A stretch of 64,000 nt of DNA from positions 26,407,043 through 26,471,042 of the forward strand of contig JACMZG010001914.1 of NCBI GenBank assembly GCA_018340805.1, read 5' to 3'. The DNA comes from Microvelia longipes (lineage: Eukaryota > Arthropoda > Insecta > Hemiptera > Veliidae). The stretch's first letter is position 1, and each line of letters begins with the position of its first letter. The notes under the pieces were generated by a model. The model saw only the letters and a program-made list of their open reading frames with translations. It did not search any database and was not told the DNA's origin. This document shows positions 25,506-37,907 of the stretch, piece by piece. The position numbers were made by a program, and so were the translations under genes.

Positions 25506-28500
25506 ACATTCATAGAATATTACAAATCGTTTATAGATCTTTTCTCTAGTTATATTTCAAATTCCTAGGGTGTCAATTTAATTATTTTTGAAATACATAA
25601 ATGATCTATTGAGCCTTACGATAACCAAATATACAGTCAAGTTATAGAATTTCTAATAACTAATATTTATTAGAAATTGTTAACCCTATTCCGATTATAA
25701 CCGCAATTCCGATTACCTCAAAATAAACAAAAGTTTTTCACCAACTAATGTAGTTTTATCATAGAAAAGAAGAATAGAAACCAAGGTTAACGTACTTCAT
25801 TTTTTGTACTGGTAATTTTTTCAGTTATAAATTACCGGAAATGACAGGTGCAAGTTATACATAAGATAACGAATGAGTTAAGGATAGACTAATAAGAAGA
25901 AAAATAAGTCCACCTGCAGAAATTATTAATATAAGTTAAATAAAAAACATTAGAAACAACACAATATTTTTCCTTTATGCTTACAGAAGAAGGCAGGGAA
26001 AAAGATAATAATGAATTATTAATAACTTTCAGTTACGCAAAAAGTGCATTTTATCAAATGCAGTTTATAAGAACAAATTTAATGGCTGAATTAAATTATG
26101 AAAGATGATTTATAAAATATAGCAGAACTGATTAAACCTATAATTGGCAACTGAATTAAATAATAGCTATTAAATCGATTTGATATGTCCATTTTCGAAT
26201 ATTAGACAAAAAACTAAAGTGTTATAGGTTTTAATTAAGTACAAAAGAGTAAGTTAACCAAACAGAGTATTCTTGTTTTTGACATTACATAATTCTTCGT
26301 ACCAAAGATAAATTAAATTATGGAGAGCAAAAGTATAAAGATAAGCCCTAATAGAATTGCATGCATTAACTATAAAACAACCAAAAATGTAAATAAACTT
26401 GAATGAACAACAATAAAGCATCCAAAGATAATTGAATTCAAAATTGAATACATTTATCTATATAGGAATACATAACCTAAAATATTAACTTATGAATATT
26501 GTTTAGTGAAGCAACGACCAAGCAAAAAGAAATTTAAGAATGCAACAAAATTAAAAGCGCATATAGAAGCTCAAAGGATTTTATTCTTTCAAAAAGTTTT
26601 GCTTTTTCTATTTTAAGCCTAAATTTTGAAGTTAGCATTTTGTATAGAACAAAGAAAAGGCAGAGAAAAAAAGATTATTGTGGTGCATCCTGGTGGAAAT
26701 AGACATGAAATAATATAAATGCACACAGGCTTAAAGAATATATACCAGTGTTGCATTCAATGAATTCAATAGCAGCTCTGAAAACAGACATTTGGTTCTT
26801 TTTTTTCATCCCTACAGTCTATAGAAGGGAATGAGATCGATGCTTGTTGCTATGGTAACGGCACAGCTTCAAAAAAAACCGGGAGTCCCTTTATACCCTT
26901 CAATAAAAGCCATTCAGAAAAAAAGGAAGGGTGAAAATAATAAATACAAGTGAGTGAGAGAAAATATAAAAATTACCCTCGTGAACTTTTTACAGAGTGA
27001 TATCATTGCGACAGAGATGTGAATAAGATGAGACATAAAAATAACCAATAGCTCCTTTAGAAGTTGAGAAGAGATCTCTGTAAAAATAGCTTTTTTAGCA
27101 TATTATCAAAACTTTATTTTTTACCATCGATGCTTATTTTTGAAAAATAATTAATTGAGAATAAAATTAAAAAAAATAAATCGGTATCGAGGATAAAAGA
27201 TAAGAAAATCAAAACAGAAAAACAAGAAGTAAAAGCAATAAGGAAGAATTAATATAAAGTAAGGAAATTTAATAAACTATATTAAAATATTATCAATTTA
27301 TATCTGATATTGAAATATATTGTATCTAATATCAAAATGGTTGGCTTCGTAAAACACTAATAGACGTCAATCAAAAATTCAAAAATTTGATCAAATAATT
27401 ACAGGATACCGCCCGACAAACTTCTTGGCAACACATTAGGAACAACTTTTGGGTTAAGAATCAAGGTAATAATACCTATTTTTAAAATTGCTTAATTTTA
27501 CACCTTAAAGAATATTTTTGACGTAAAAATAACAAGTTTTAAGAAGGCAAAAATACAGTAAATTATAGAGTTCTATTAATTTTTACATTGAGATTTGAAT
27601 CATTTACAAGTAGTTATTATAAAATCGAAATTTAGGGTAATTTGTTTTGATAACAGAAATTACTGGTTTTGTAAAATTTAATTAAATAATTTTAACGATT
27701 GTTAATTTAGGAATATGCGATAATTTTAAAACCTAATAAGTGCCACATTCATAATAAAAAATTGCACACACAATCTAAAATTATTGTTGTACTAAAAATA
27801 ATCTAAAATAAGTGTACAAAAAATTAATAACTCATGCACTAATTAAAAATAACATTAAACACTTTTTACATTTTATTCATTTGTGTTTTTTTTTTGTAGA
27901 CATAAGTTAAATTGCGATCTTTTACATTCAAGTGACATTAAATAAGTAACACAAAATATCATAACACGGAACAACACGTACATTTTTTATATACCATGAC
28001 ATTTTTACTGGTATTTAAAATAAAAATTTTAACCAATAAAAAAAATTTTTTTTACAATAAAAAAAAAATAATTATGTTATCTAGTAAAAAGAAGTCAAAT
28101 TAATTAAACCTAAAGAATAGAATTAGTTGAGAATATTTAAAAAAATTTCGCAAGAAATGTGCGAAAAATCGTTTTTTTTTTAAATAATTTAAAAAACTTT
28201 AATTCTTGAGCTTCTAATGCATATAGCCTTATTTTTGTTGTTTTATTGGGCTTATTCGTAGTAATTTTTGTAGAATATTCTTCTATTTTGGTTTTCTCAG
28301 GATATTAGAGGTTACTGGTTTGTTATAGTTCATTTTCATACTCTCATGATTTTCATAGTTCTGTGGAAAACTATACAGTCATGGGGAAATGAGTTTTCAT
28401 AATAGAAGGAAATACATCAAGAAAAAATATATAAATTGTGTGAAAATTCTTTATTAATTCTCATGTTTTATTTTTAGTGAGCACCATAATAGAAAATCGT

Positions 28501-30409
28501 ATGTTCATACAATGACCACCTAAATTATTATTTCATCTTTTTATTCCTTATTCATTGTACTTTTGCATTATTAGGATTTAATGTATAAGAAGCAACAAAG
28601 AGTAAGCACGTTCTACAAAAAATGTTAAGAAGAAGCACAATAATAAATATTCAGAAGAAAACTCTAAACCAATGATAATAAATTAATCAAAAAGCAGATA
28701 ATACATAATAACCTAAAAGTTAAAATTTGAGTTAGATATACCATCATTTTTGTGCACTCCCTTTCTCCTATTACGGCTTAAAATGTTAAAAAATTTGAAA
28801 ACGTTTATGTGTCACTTAATTGACTTCATATTGACTGCATATCTATACAGCACTATTACAATAATTACTAATTTTTAAAATAATAAAAATACAAATAAAT
28901 AAGTAATTTAATTTAAATTAAAGTTAATTTGAAATTAAAATGCTCTAAGAACTTATTAAAGGAGGGATAAACTTCTCAAATAAATACTAAATTAAGAATA
29001 TGAGAAGTATTACAAAAATAAATAATAAAAACTAATTCATGTCACTTCCTTCTAACCTTGAAAAAATAAAATAAAAAATCATCCCTCGTTATTCCAGTGT
29101 TAAATTTAGACATTCCGGGTTCACTGCACTTTTTTAGTGAATTTACAAAAAAAAAAGATAAAAATGTTAATCGGAAAAACATAATAATTAATTTTAAAAG
29201 ATAATACATATATTACTACAACAAATAAAATCAAATTGTTACAAAATGTATATAATTTTACCTTACTTTTAAAACACAAGGAAGTAAAACATAAATACAA
29301 TAGGCATTAATATTAAATAAGAAAATATAATAACTATACAATTCAAAGGAAATCATATCTAAAATATAAAAACTGTATTTGTTGTGATACATTTCAACAA
29401 ATCAAAAAAAGTTTAAAAAGTTATTTATTATATCATAATGCCTATTTTTCAACTAATTTATTCTAAACTTTTAACCTTGTATCAAACACCTAATATAACA
29501 TCTGTCAAAAATGAGTCTATTAAAGCGAATTATTTTTTGCAATTCGGAAATTGTTATTAGTAATAATAAATTTAAAATAAATAATAAAATAAGGTAATTA
29601 CAATAATAACTTCCATTAACACATATACTGACTAATATGCGTTAGTATTAATAATAAAGTAATAATAATAATATCATAAAAATAATTCAAAAAAATAACC
29701 TAAATAATAAGAAAAATAAAATACATAATAATAAAAAAATATATTGTATTATTAATAAAAAAAAATTAACTTTAAAACTTAATATGAATTTACAACATTT
29801 AAACACTTACAAAACACATTTGACACTCTAGGTAAAATCTTAAAAACAATAATAAGCGCCATTTTCAAGATGAAAATCCGCTAAAATGGTTAAGCACCTG
29901 TGCATTTGTGTAGGTTATTTTAAACTGTTCGTTAGGATGTGTATTTTCAATATAAACATATTATCTAAATTACTGTAACAAATCACACAAAACCTAACTA
30001 TTGTTTTAAGTGCCCGCTAATCTCTTTGTATCATATTTTTTCTTATTAGAATTGTTTTACTCGGAAAATATTAAAACTAAACAAAAGAATTTTATTATTA
30101 AAGTAAAATAACAATAAAATTGTATTGTAAGAATTTACAGAAAAATGTGAATATGATGCACAATAATTCTTGTTAAAATAAATATAAGATTCATGGAAAT
30201 ATATAAAGTATATAAAGTATATAAAGTTTATATAAAGTGACTCATTTGCAAATAATAATATGATCATTTACATTAATATTATTTTAAGGTATACACTAAG
30301 CAGTTACATTTTTGTAAGTTCTTTTATACCTATTATATTTTAAAAAAAATTTAAATTAGATAAAATCAGATGGAAGTAGCAATAACAAATTTTCTATAAA
30401 GCAAAATTA
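25506..30409. other. very AT-rich non-coding stretch
   Basis: The least structured part of the window. 27100-29800 consists largely of A- and T-runs and TAA/TTA-rich simple sequence. I see no gene, no RNA gene and no clear tandem array. A slightly GC-richer island at 26790-26910 (a CAGCAGCTC-like patch with a CCGGGAGTCCC) has no identifiable content. Confidence 0.55.
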
Positions 30410-30590
30410 ATAGCCTAGTCAGATACTTAAGGTTATTAGCCTTTTCTCGATCACATTAGATCAGAAGAGGTGTCAGAAATAAAATCATCATTCTAGGCAT
30501 ATAAATTGACCTATCAGGGTGAGGATCGAACCAGTGACATTCGGGTTCTAATGCACACACTTTAACCACTCGACTACAGAACAAACATCA
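30410..30590 (-). mobile_element. tRNA-derived SINE-like segment
   Basis: On the minus strand there is an A box TAGTCGAGTGG (30576-30566) and, 33 bp on, a B box GGTTCGATCC (30532-30523). This is the spacing of an RNA polymerase III internal promoter. The region between them resembles a tRNA anticodon arm (GTGTGCATTAGAACCCG). The acceptor strands do not pair and the T-stem is broken (ACTGG against CTCAC), so it is not a working tRNA. Roughly 100 bp of unrelated sequence follow (to about 30410), as in a SINE body. I could not see a clean poly-A tail or target duplication. Confidence 0.55.
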
Positions 30591-33180
30591 CAACGGTGCC
30601 CTAAACTAGTATACTATAAGCAAGTGTACTATCTTTCTACCATACTACTTCCTTAACTTGAATTAAAACCACGTCTGTAGAAAAAAGCAGAAATGCAACT
30701 ACAACAATCTTTGCCTTTTATATTTGTATATTGTTAAAAGAAAGCAAATTAATTAAAACTGTCTGTCATAATAAATTGAGCCAACCCTCATCTATAAGTG
30801 TAAAATATATAACAAATATAATTCTATTTATAAATTAACAACGAAAAGTTATGTAGTGGGTCAAGGTTCATATTAGACATATTTTCAAAATTCTTAATAA
30901 AGATCAGACAGACATCACATTTCAAAGTATGTGAAAAATTTAATAGGCATAATTTATAAGAAACATATGTTTGTTTCTTAAAAAAAAACAGAACAATAAT
31001 AACATTAGGATTTCATATATTTAATAAAAGTTTATTTGAAATATTATTAAAAACATACAAATAAATTGGTAATAAAACAACAAATGTCCACCTTATACAA
31101 ACATTAAATTATAAAATGTAATAAAAAATTAAACAACAAGCAAGCAAAATGTAGTTATAACTTTTCCAACAAGCTAGAAATAATAGTATATAAAAAAATA
31201 AACGTGCAAGTGTGCGGTCCCGCAAAATCTTGACAAAAATTGGATTTGCCCAGAGTGAAATAGACCGACATATTTAATTTAGGATGTATAATCAATAAAA
31301 CAAAAAAATAAACAATTTTAGTTTTACACTAAGCCAGAACATAATACCAGCTTTATATACGTCCATGTCATGTGATGTAAGATTAAGACATAATTCATAT
31401 TTAAACAGAACACGGTTGTTTAATTTTAGCCCACAATTTAACATAATTAAAATTCAGGGTTAATAAAAAATTAGTACAAGATTGAACTTAATTATATAAA
31501 CTTAGTTTATTCTTATACTAAATTTTATTATGCTTGACTATAATTTAAGTAATCTCTTAGTAATTTTGCCTGCTAAACCATACGCCGAATAAGAAGCAAT
31601 AAACTTTTAAAATGAAAGCAAATTTATTTAAGTAAATTATGACCATGCATTATTATTTAGTAGAATTTTTATAATATGAAGTATTTTTGAGTTTAAGTTT
31701 TTTTATAAAGATTCAATCTATTTTACATTGAAAGATAATAAGCAATCTGACATAGTAAGTTATTAGACAGTCTTTAATTGTAAGATAATAAACAATCTTA
31801 CATTAAAAGATAATAAAAAATCATACATAGTAAGTTATTAGACAACTAAAAATTGTAAGATAATATTACAAAGTAAGTTACAACTTGAATTGCAAGGTAT
31901 TCATGCCATCATACAAGGTAATGCATCATTACAAAGGTGAATAAAAATCTAACTAATATGTACATAAATAAACCACTATTTAAAAAAAGGGTTTTTCCTA
32001 AACACTTAACCTTTAAGGGGGACACTCCTTTTTTAAAACCACCGATGTGCAAGTTACCAACCTTCCAAAGAATATGAGAAAAACGTTTTTATTTATGACG
32101 TGGTGTAAAAAAAGGGGAGTCGAGTAGAAACGAAGAAAAAGGGGTTTGTAAAAAACAAACAAAGAAACCAAGTTCCGTGAGAACCAAGCATTACATAAGC
32201 AAGTTCGTTTATATGATAAGTAATAGAGACATTGTGTATTTTAATGTTGCCATAAACGTATGCTGCATGGTTATAAAGTATCTTATTAGACCGATGTTCC
32301 ACTAAGTAGCACCAAAAATCATATGTAAATTTAAAAGATCATTTTTCATAAAAATTGTACATACTTGGCTAAGCCAAGTATGTAGTGCTTAAGTATTTTA
32401 ATTTTCACTAAAAGTAAAAATTTTAACTAAAACTTATAATTCTTCAATGACTTTAACCATCTACTTACGTATTTTTTTACGCTTAAACCCGTAGGGTCAA
32501 CGTAGTATCAAACCAAGATAAAAAACTTCGAACGGTACTTCAGAATTTAAAGTAATGCTGTAATCAAAAAATCTGTTTATATCTTTATTAGAGGAATCAT
32601 CCTAGAAAAAGCTGTTTATTACTAGGCAGGATTTAAGTAACAAAAAAAATTACTGAATTTCTGAAATAAAAAAGAATAGAAATAATGGAAAAGCAGCTAC
32701 TTTTGGATAATGATTATAAGTAGAACCTGTTTAGGAAAACATAGATCTTTGTAAAAAAAAAATACACTAGGAAGATGCCATGGCAGACAGCTACTCAAGA
32801 TTTTACCTTCAAATATGGATGATCGTCCAGGAAAAACTAAAAGGAGGAAGAGGGGCTTAATGAAAGGCTACTCAGTGAACATATTTAAAAATTGTCCTCT
32901 CATTTTAAAAAGCTTGTACTCAGATGATTCAATTTATTCATTATTAACTCGCACCTCACTTAATATTCTGACAACGTTTTCTTCATTCGTCAAATATATT
33001 TTGGTATTTCTTTATCTCTTCTTATTCTCTTGACTGCAATTCTATTATCATTTTAATTACAGCATAGAATGGTTACTTCACAAACAAACAAAAACCTGAA
33101 CAATTGACAATCAATTCTCAGTGTGTCTGTGTGTACTTCCTGACATTATAAACTATTGTTTCTATTTTTCATTGTACCGA

Positions 33181-33192
33181 GGGGGGGGGGGG
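33181..33192. repeat. poly-G tract (12 G)
   Basis: Twelve consecutive G in an otherwise AT-rich region. The exact length is likely to be unstable or mis-sequenced. Confidence 0.9.
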
Positions 33193-35649
33193 TTAAATCC
33201 CTACTCCTGATAATTTTCAGTGTGCACCACCAAGAACAATAAGTTATAACAATAGAAGTAAAAAAACCTCACCAACCTATTGTTCAGTTATCATTGTTAT
33301 AGTTAGTTTACCATTTATACTCTTTATTGTTTCTCGTCTATATATTATTTTTCCTTATTGTGTCTTTTTTAGTACGAAGTTTTTTTAATAATTGCAATTA
33401 TTAATAAAAATTTAGAGTGATTATACAAAATATACATCAAAGAACTAGATGTTGCCAGTATTATATAATTACTGAAATAAATTATCACAATATTTTGAAC
33501 ATAACATACGTGTTACCATAACAACGTCATGTTGACACAAGTTGTTATAAACAAAGACAAGTTGCAAGTGGACGTTTCTATTTATGTACTACGCCAACTA
33601 ATCCAATATAACAAATGCAGGATTCAATATAATTGAAAGAACGTAATGAAAAACACGAACAATAAAGATAAACCATAGAAATATTATTACTAGAGAGGCC
33701 CACTATCAGTTGATTTTAAAACATCGAAAAATTAACCTAAACACTTTTTACTATTAATATTATTTAACACAACAGTATTTTTATAAAAACGATAAAATAC
33801 AATACAAAACACAAACAGAGTGTAAAATAAACAATTGAAAAAAAATTGAATTATTGTTAACACGCTTCTAGAAGAGGTTTCACTGCGGTTACATTGAGCG
33901 TCAAAGAACCCTAAAAAGGTGTTTCAGACGCTTAATGCATTGAGATAGGCTATCGCCTCTCAAGTAATATATTTCAATGGGTAAAACAAAAGCATGACTA
34001 CTAATAATGCCATATACATGACAGATAGCATTTCAAAATACTATACGTAGTTGCTAACGGCTCCACAAGTGGTAGAGATGTGAAATACCAAAGAACGGGG
34101 TTAGGCTAAATTAAGAGGTTCCATTGAAGCAAGTTTTGCTTTAATGGTTAGACTTTCTTAAATGTTGCCATGGTCACCATTAAAACCACAATGACATTTA
34201 AGAATTAGAAATAATATTATAAAAGGCCTAGAAAGTCCATAGAATACGTAAGAATTTAAAATTTCTTAATGAAATAAATGTTGTTTACGATGTAGTCGTT
34301 ATGTTGTTAAATTAACTAAGTTTCAAACTAAACAATAAAAACATACCTTTTTGACATTTTTATTCTGTTAAAACTACGGTAAATTCTTTTAAAACCCCCT
34401 TTAACTACAAATAGCTACTAAATCCGTAAAAATCGATTAAAGTAAGACTTAATCCACGTAACGAAAACAGAAACTATACAGGAAGCGACTGTTTTGTAGT
34501 TAAACTCTGGCTCCTAGATACAGAACACAAACTTTGTTAGGAAAACATAACAACCTAATAAAATAAACAAACTGGGCACGGCAACACTGATTGAATAAAA
34601 AATTAAAATATAAATAAAGATATACAAAATTATAGATCGCGAAAAAAATTGGATGGTCATGTAAAATAATTGATTTATCAACAAGGTTATGTTACTTTTA
34701 TTTTCTTTGCCTGCTAATTACAGTCATCTAGAAATTTATATTACTTTTTTTTTATTTATAATTCTACATTTTTTAAGTAAAAATGTTCCTGAGAATACAA
34801 TAATTTATAACTAATTGTATGCATACATCATAAAACAGATTCAAGGAATTTTATTACAATTTTAGTAATAAATATTAATACAACGTTGAGTGAGTCATAC
34901 ATACTACTAGCTACATATTTATTTAGATTTCACATTTCAAAAAACGATACACAAACGGATTTTAATATTCAAAACTTTAAAAGGCTCCAGTTACTAAACG
35001 GAAATCCCGATAGGAAATGGTGTTTTTAGAATACATGAGTGTTTGAACAGAATATGCAAACAATGACGCATACTTTTATTACACCAACATAAAAAATATT
35101 TTTGTATTTCAACGTAATAAAATGCAGCAATTAATAATGACAGAGAGGCAATAAAAACATTTTTAAACTAGAGCTATAATACAGATAATCCTATATGATG
35201 GATTAACAGGAATACAAAAAAGTAAAATTATAAATTACGTCCAGAATAAAGAAATAGTGCTGATCATTACTTATCTATTCTCCAAAGTATTACGTATCTC
35301 TAAAAAGATTTCAGTAGTAATTACTGTACACCTTTTTTATAATTTTATCAAATGTTATTTGGCGCACAGACAAAAATCGACTAAAATTGGGTTGAATTAA
35401 ATCCCTGAATCTATAAAACACTGTATTAAACATGTGTTAATCAAGTTGGGGATTTAACTTGATACGTCTGAAGTCGTATACAAGCGAATAAAAGAAAATG
35501 TTAATTTTCGTCTAGAAATGATTCCGAAATCTAATCTTTCTAAAAACAATGAAGTAAGACCTTTTTAATAAACCTTGTGACCACTATTTAAAAACATCTA
35601 CCTCTATTTCGCAGAGGGGAGGTAATGAGACCATACAATATATACATGG

Positions 35650-35669
35650 GGTCTTGACGTTTCAAGACC
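35650..35669. repeat. 8-bp hairpin GGTCTTGA/TCAAGACC
   Basis: GGTCTTGA, CGTT, TCAAGACC is a perfect stem with a 4-base loop. It is followed within 50 bp by ATGTGG and CCACAT arms. The minus strand over this cluster contains GTGGTTCGATTTC, a B-box-like word, but no A box is visible, so a Pol III element is not claimed. Confidence 0.5.
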
Positions 35670-36709
35670 GATGTGGCTCAAAACGTTTGCATAGGTACGA
35701 AATCGAACCACATAACCTTGATGTTACTTGACGTCACAATAAACTCATCATAATTGGAGCATTTTCAGCCTGATGCTATTTACGTAAAAAAGGATATAGG
35801 ATATTTTTAAATTGTATAAACAGTCAGGATATACATTTATACGTAGGTAAAATAATAATATTTCCTACAACGGTATGTAGAAATATTTGTTTTTTAGAAA
35901 TTTTATTATTTTGAGATATTTAATCGTTTAAGATATTCTTAATGGGAACCAAAATCAGCATGTCCAATTTAGTTAGACCTCTAGCATGATTTTAATTAAT
36001 CTAAATTATCATTAATAGCATCAATAAAAATTAGGTCATATGATCAAACAATAAAAAGAAAACTGCAGCTGATATAATTCAAAAAATTACACAACAAAAA
36101 AAAATATCGAATAAAAGAAATAATTATATGAGAAGATTACATTAATACAATAATAAGGAATTAACACAGAAAAATACGCTCTTTAAAAAATAGGATTTCA
36201 AAAAGATGTAACTCCGTATCTTTAATCTAATAGTGGCATCCGATATGAAAGAGTGATTATACGTGGCAGTAGAGGGGAAGGTAGGAAGTCTAAAACTAAG
36301 TGACACAGAACAACCTGATTAATACCAACATGTAAATAGGGAAGTAATGAGGATCGTGGTTAAGTCATTAGTCAGAAAAGGGAGTGATTGATGAGTAATA
36401 ATATTGATTGATTATCGGCTGATTTTATGTATCCGTATACATTTTCCTTACATTAAGAGTGTGATTCGAACTACGGAGATTGACAAATAACAACACACTA
36501 TAGTTACAACAGAAAATAAACCCTAAAAGAGACAAGAAGAATAAGACAACATCTATAAAATACAACACTAAAGTATTCATTACAAAAACAAAATTACATT
36601 ATATAAGCAAAGAACATACCAAAAATATACAAACTAAGAGAACACTAAAGTTAACATATCATAACAAGACAATACTAAAAAAGACTAGGACAGTACATAA
36701 ATAACAAAT

Positions 36710-36835
36710 TCCAAGATAATACTGAAGTACCTATACATTAATCAGAAAATACCAAGACAATACTGAAGTACCTATACATTAATAAGAAAATAATGAAGTA
36801 CCTATACAAGACTAAGACAATACTGGAGTACACAT
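36710..36835. repeat. 41-bp minisatellite (about 3 copies)
   Basis: Copies of ACTGAAGTACCTATACATTA, then ATCAGAAAATACCAAGACAAT, with period 41 bp. The third copy carries a deletion (AATAATGAAGTACC). Confidence 0.88.
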
Positions 36836-37853
36836 ATACCACCATACCATAAACAAAATACTAAAGAAGCTCAACGCTACTGAAAAGTTCACAACAAGAA
36901 AATACCAAATACGGTAAAAATCTATTAAGTTGAATTAGGTCTTAGAATTTATTTGTTTCAAATAAATTAAAGAAAAGTTTAGGCATGCAGGGCCGGTCAA
37001 AATCTTCGTTGATACCTCTTTGGCTGGACTTTATCATATTTAACAAATATATCCTTTAAATTCAATACATCCTTCATTTGATTTACAGTTTCAAAATAAA
37101 AGTTTAAAGGCAAAACCCGGAATCGATAATAGGTTAGTTCGATAACCAATTAACTTTTTAGCATCATAAGATTTATACGCTCTTTCACTATTGTTCCGTA
37201 CTTACTAAAATGCTGACGAGGTCTATCTATACCTAGAAGATATGAAGTACCTGTTTTCTAGTTTAGTTGTATGAGTATTGATGAATTCCAATAGATTAAT
37301 AAATAATAAATTGTCATTAAAACTGAACTGTGCATACGTCCTTGATAATTATCGTCTAAGTTAATCTAGATGGTTAAAAAAGCTAATAAACTAATCTTTT
37401 AAGCACAACTTGTGTGACAATAGATCTTTTAGGTTGCGCTGACCAAGTGACCACAGACTTAAGACACAACTAACCTAACCTATAAAGCACAACGTAAATT
37501 AACAAAGCCATATAAAATTTAGATTTAGCCGGAATAAATAGCCTGTTTACTCCAGCCATAAATTTTTTCAAAGATTATCTAAAGACAGATGTAGAGTGTT
37601 TTTTCAATAATAATGTTGCTAACTCATCACCAAACAAAATAAAAAAAACAAGCTAATAAACAACCAACCAACCAAGGACAGCACACAAATTATGTAATCA
37701 AATACTTATCAAAAAAAATCAAATATGTACTTTCAAATTCAACAAAAACTTTTGTGTAAAAAAAGGAGTTGAAATGTTGAGCGAAAAGTTCAAACAAAAG
37801 GACAAGTATGAAGTAACAATGCGGGTCCGATGCCATATGGTCCACTGTCACCT
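36836..37853. other. AT-rich non-coding stretch
   Basis: No gene or repeat family recognised. Confidence 0.5.
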
Positions 37854-37907
37854 CACTGGCGACGACCTCGCCTCTCTGGTTTTAGGAGTGGCGTGAATAA
37901 AGTTTTT
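37854..37907 (+). repeat. hairpin cassette, divergent copy
   Basis: CACTGGCGACGACC is followed by a 10-base loop, GGTT, and then GTGGCGTGAATAAAGTTTT. The GACC/GGTT stem and the AATAAAGTTTT tail match the cassette consensus, but the GAAA block is lost (TTAGGA instead). It is markedly GC-rich compared with its surroundings. Membership is likely but less sure than for the copies at 44, 45 and 51 kb. Confidence 0.45.

Larger units (their letters stand above)
30591..36709. other. AT-rich non-coding stretch with minor repeats
   Basis: No gene is recognised. Minor structures: a two-copy ~76-bp direct repeat at about 31725-31880 (GATAATAA, then ACATAGTAAGTTATTAGACA); a 12-G run at 33181-33192; an 11-bp perfect inverted repeat TTCTTAAATGT (34155-34165) with ACATTTAAGAA (34194-34204); and a cluster of hairpins around 35600-35720. 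The frame at 32815-33033 begins with a basic stretch and ends with hydrophobic codons but has no domain I recognise. Confidence 0.5.

Noticed and set aside
30512..30590. A functional tRNA gene
   Set aside because: A and B boxes are present, but the acceptor arm does not pair and the T-stem is broken.
36440..36500. Second SINE (B-box-like GTAGTTCGAATCAC on the minus strand)
   Set aside because: No A box at suitable distance and no second copy.
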